DNA of 64,000 bases from Chitinophagaceae bacterium (GTDB lineage: Bacteria > Bacteroidota > Bacteroidia > Chitinophagales > UBA10324): assembly GCA_016704325.1 (NCBI GenBank), contig JADJAG010000001.1, positions 248,001 through 312,000 of the forward strand, written 5' to 3'. Below are positions 63,782 through 64,000 of the stretch, one piece after another. A program made the position numbers and the translations under genes. Under the pieces are notes generated by a model. That model was not told the DNA's origin. It made no database searches and saw nothing but the letters and a program-made list of their open reading frames with translations. Positions within the stretch are counted from its first letter, which is position 1. Every line of letters starts with the position of its first letter.

Positions 63782-63811
63782 CGTCATATTACACTTAACT
63801 TAACACTAGAA
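63782..63811 (-). repeat. IS630 right terminal inverted repeat
   Basis: On the minus strand it begins TTCTAGTGTTA and ends TGACG, matching the left repeat at 23 of 30 positions. The stop codon of the truncated adenine deaminase frame lies at 63795-63797, inside this repeat. Confidence 0.75.
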
Positions 63812-64000
63812 GATTAACGAAAGCAAATTGGGTCCCATCAAAAAGTCCCTTATCGCTAAGTTTCAATTGGGGAATAACTAACAGCGCCATGAATGACAAG
63901 GTCATAAATGGTGCAGTTAGTTTTGACCCCAGTGCCTTTGCGCTCGCATCAATTTCTTCATAAGCAGTCGCAGTGGTGAATGCATCAACATTCGTCATGA
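63795..64000 (-). pseudogene. ade: adenine deaminase, C-terminal fragment ended by the IS element
   Basis: About 67 C-terminal residues are present; the gene continues past the window edge, so the ATG at 63998 is internal. The stretch LGSKLTAPFMTLSFMALLVI followed by PQLKLSDKGLFDGTQFAFV matches the end of adenine deaminase (AdeC: PF-x-SLSF-x-x-L-x-VIPEL-x-L-x-DKGL-x-D), which removes the amino group of adenine. The last residues LLVLS come from the IS630 end repeat, so the element replaced only the final few residues and supplied the stop. The enzyme could still be active. Family call rests on this short segment. Confidence 0.65.

Larger units (their letters stand above)
62599..63812 (-). mobile_element. 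IS630-family insertion sequence
   Basis: About 1.2 kb, one transposase spread over two overlapping frames, with imperfect terminal inverted repeats of 30 bases (23 matches) at 62600-62629 and 63782-63811. IS630/Tc1-mariner elements insert at TA; TA occurs at 62597 but the target duplication is not clean, so the outer limits are uncertain by a few bases. The right end lies in the 3' end of an adenine deaminase gene. Confidence 0.8.

Noticed and set aside
1..64000. tRNA, rRNA, CRISPR arrays, known riboswitches
   Set aside because: Looked for tRNA T-arms, direct-repeat arrays and riboswitch-like conserved cores; none was convincing.

Overview
The window is a stretch of a Bacteroidota chromosome, most likely from the Chitinophagales/Saprospirales side of the phylum (inference; no rRNA is present to test it). 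The pointers are a type IX secretion protein (PorQ), TonB-dependent receptors with carboxypeptidase-like N-termini paired with a DUF4249 lipoprotein, a reporter-type sensor kinase with Y_Y_Y domain, DUF4407, the futalosine menaquinone route, very few Shine-Dalgarno sequences, and several promoters of the Bacteroidota form TTTG-N19-TAnnTTTG. No tRNA, rRNA or CRISPR array was seen. Most of the window is housekeeping DNA.

Layout. 1-6.5 kb: the end of a TonB-dependent receptor, a small lipoprotein, trmH, gyrA with a TPR protein, and an EVE-domain protein. 6.7-10.6 kb: a three-gene operon of an outer-membrane beta-barrel protein, an imelysin lipoprotein and a di-heme oxidoreductase, preceded by two palindromes that look like operators for a metal-responsive repressor. 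10.8-18 kb: rpsA (with an unusually good Shine-Dalgarno sequence and a TTG start), ispH-cmk, porQ, a frameshifted folC and a DinB-family protein. 18-24.4 kb: an aspartyl-protease/PDZ protein, a sugar-nucleotide and glycosyltransferase block (rfbC, an epimerase, rfbD, a family 4 glycosyltransferase) and trxB. 24.5-33 kb: a DUF4249/TonB receptor pair, the menaquinone genes mqnA and mqnE around a histidine phosphatase, and purL.

33-47 kb: an S9 peptidase, a SWIB-domain protein with a histone-H1-like tail, a two-gene operon of an SRD5A-like steroid 5-alpha-reductase homologue and a 3-beta-HSD-like SDR, a large sortilin/BNR-repeat exoprotein, a response regulator with its beta-propeller sensor kinase, and an M1 peptidase. 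47-54 kb: a metallophosphoesterase, then an ECF sigma operon (sigma factor, membrane anti-sigma with a duplicated N-terminal module, and two related secreted proteins). The operon and a neighbouring small secreted gene share a promoter-like motif with identical spacing. A DUF4407 membrane protein, a 45-residue lipoprotein and an S4-domain protein follow.

54-64 kb: glgC and glgA (glycogen synthesis), a nucleotide-transporter-like/HEAT protein whose gene carries a frameshift and is followed in frame by a cyclic-nucleotide-binding domain, the rpsF-rpsR-rplI operon with a textbook promoter and terminator, a secreted protein of unknown role, and an IS630-family element inserted at the very 3' end of an adenine deaminase gene that runs off the window.

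The most promising leads for something new are the ECF sigma autoregulon at 48.6-52.2 kb, the paired palindromes in front of the imelysin operon, the split transporter/HEAT/cNBD locus, and the SRD5A-like/3-beta-HSD-like pair. Two single-base frameshifts (folC and the transporter) may be assembly errors and should be checked against reads first.
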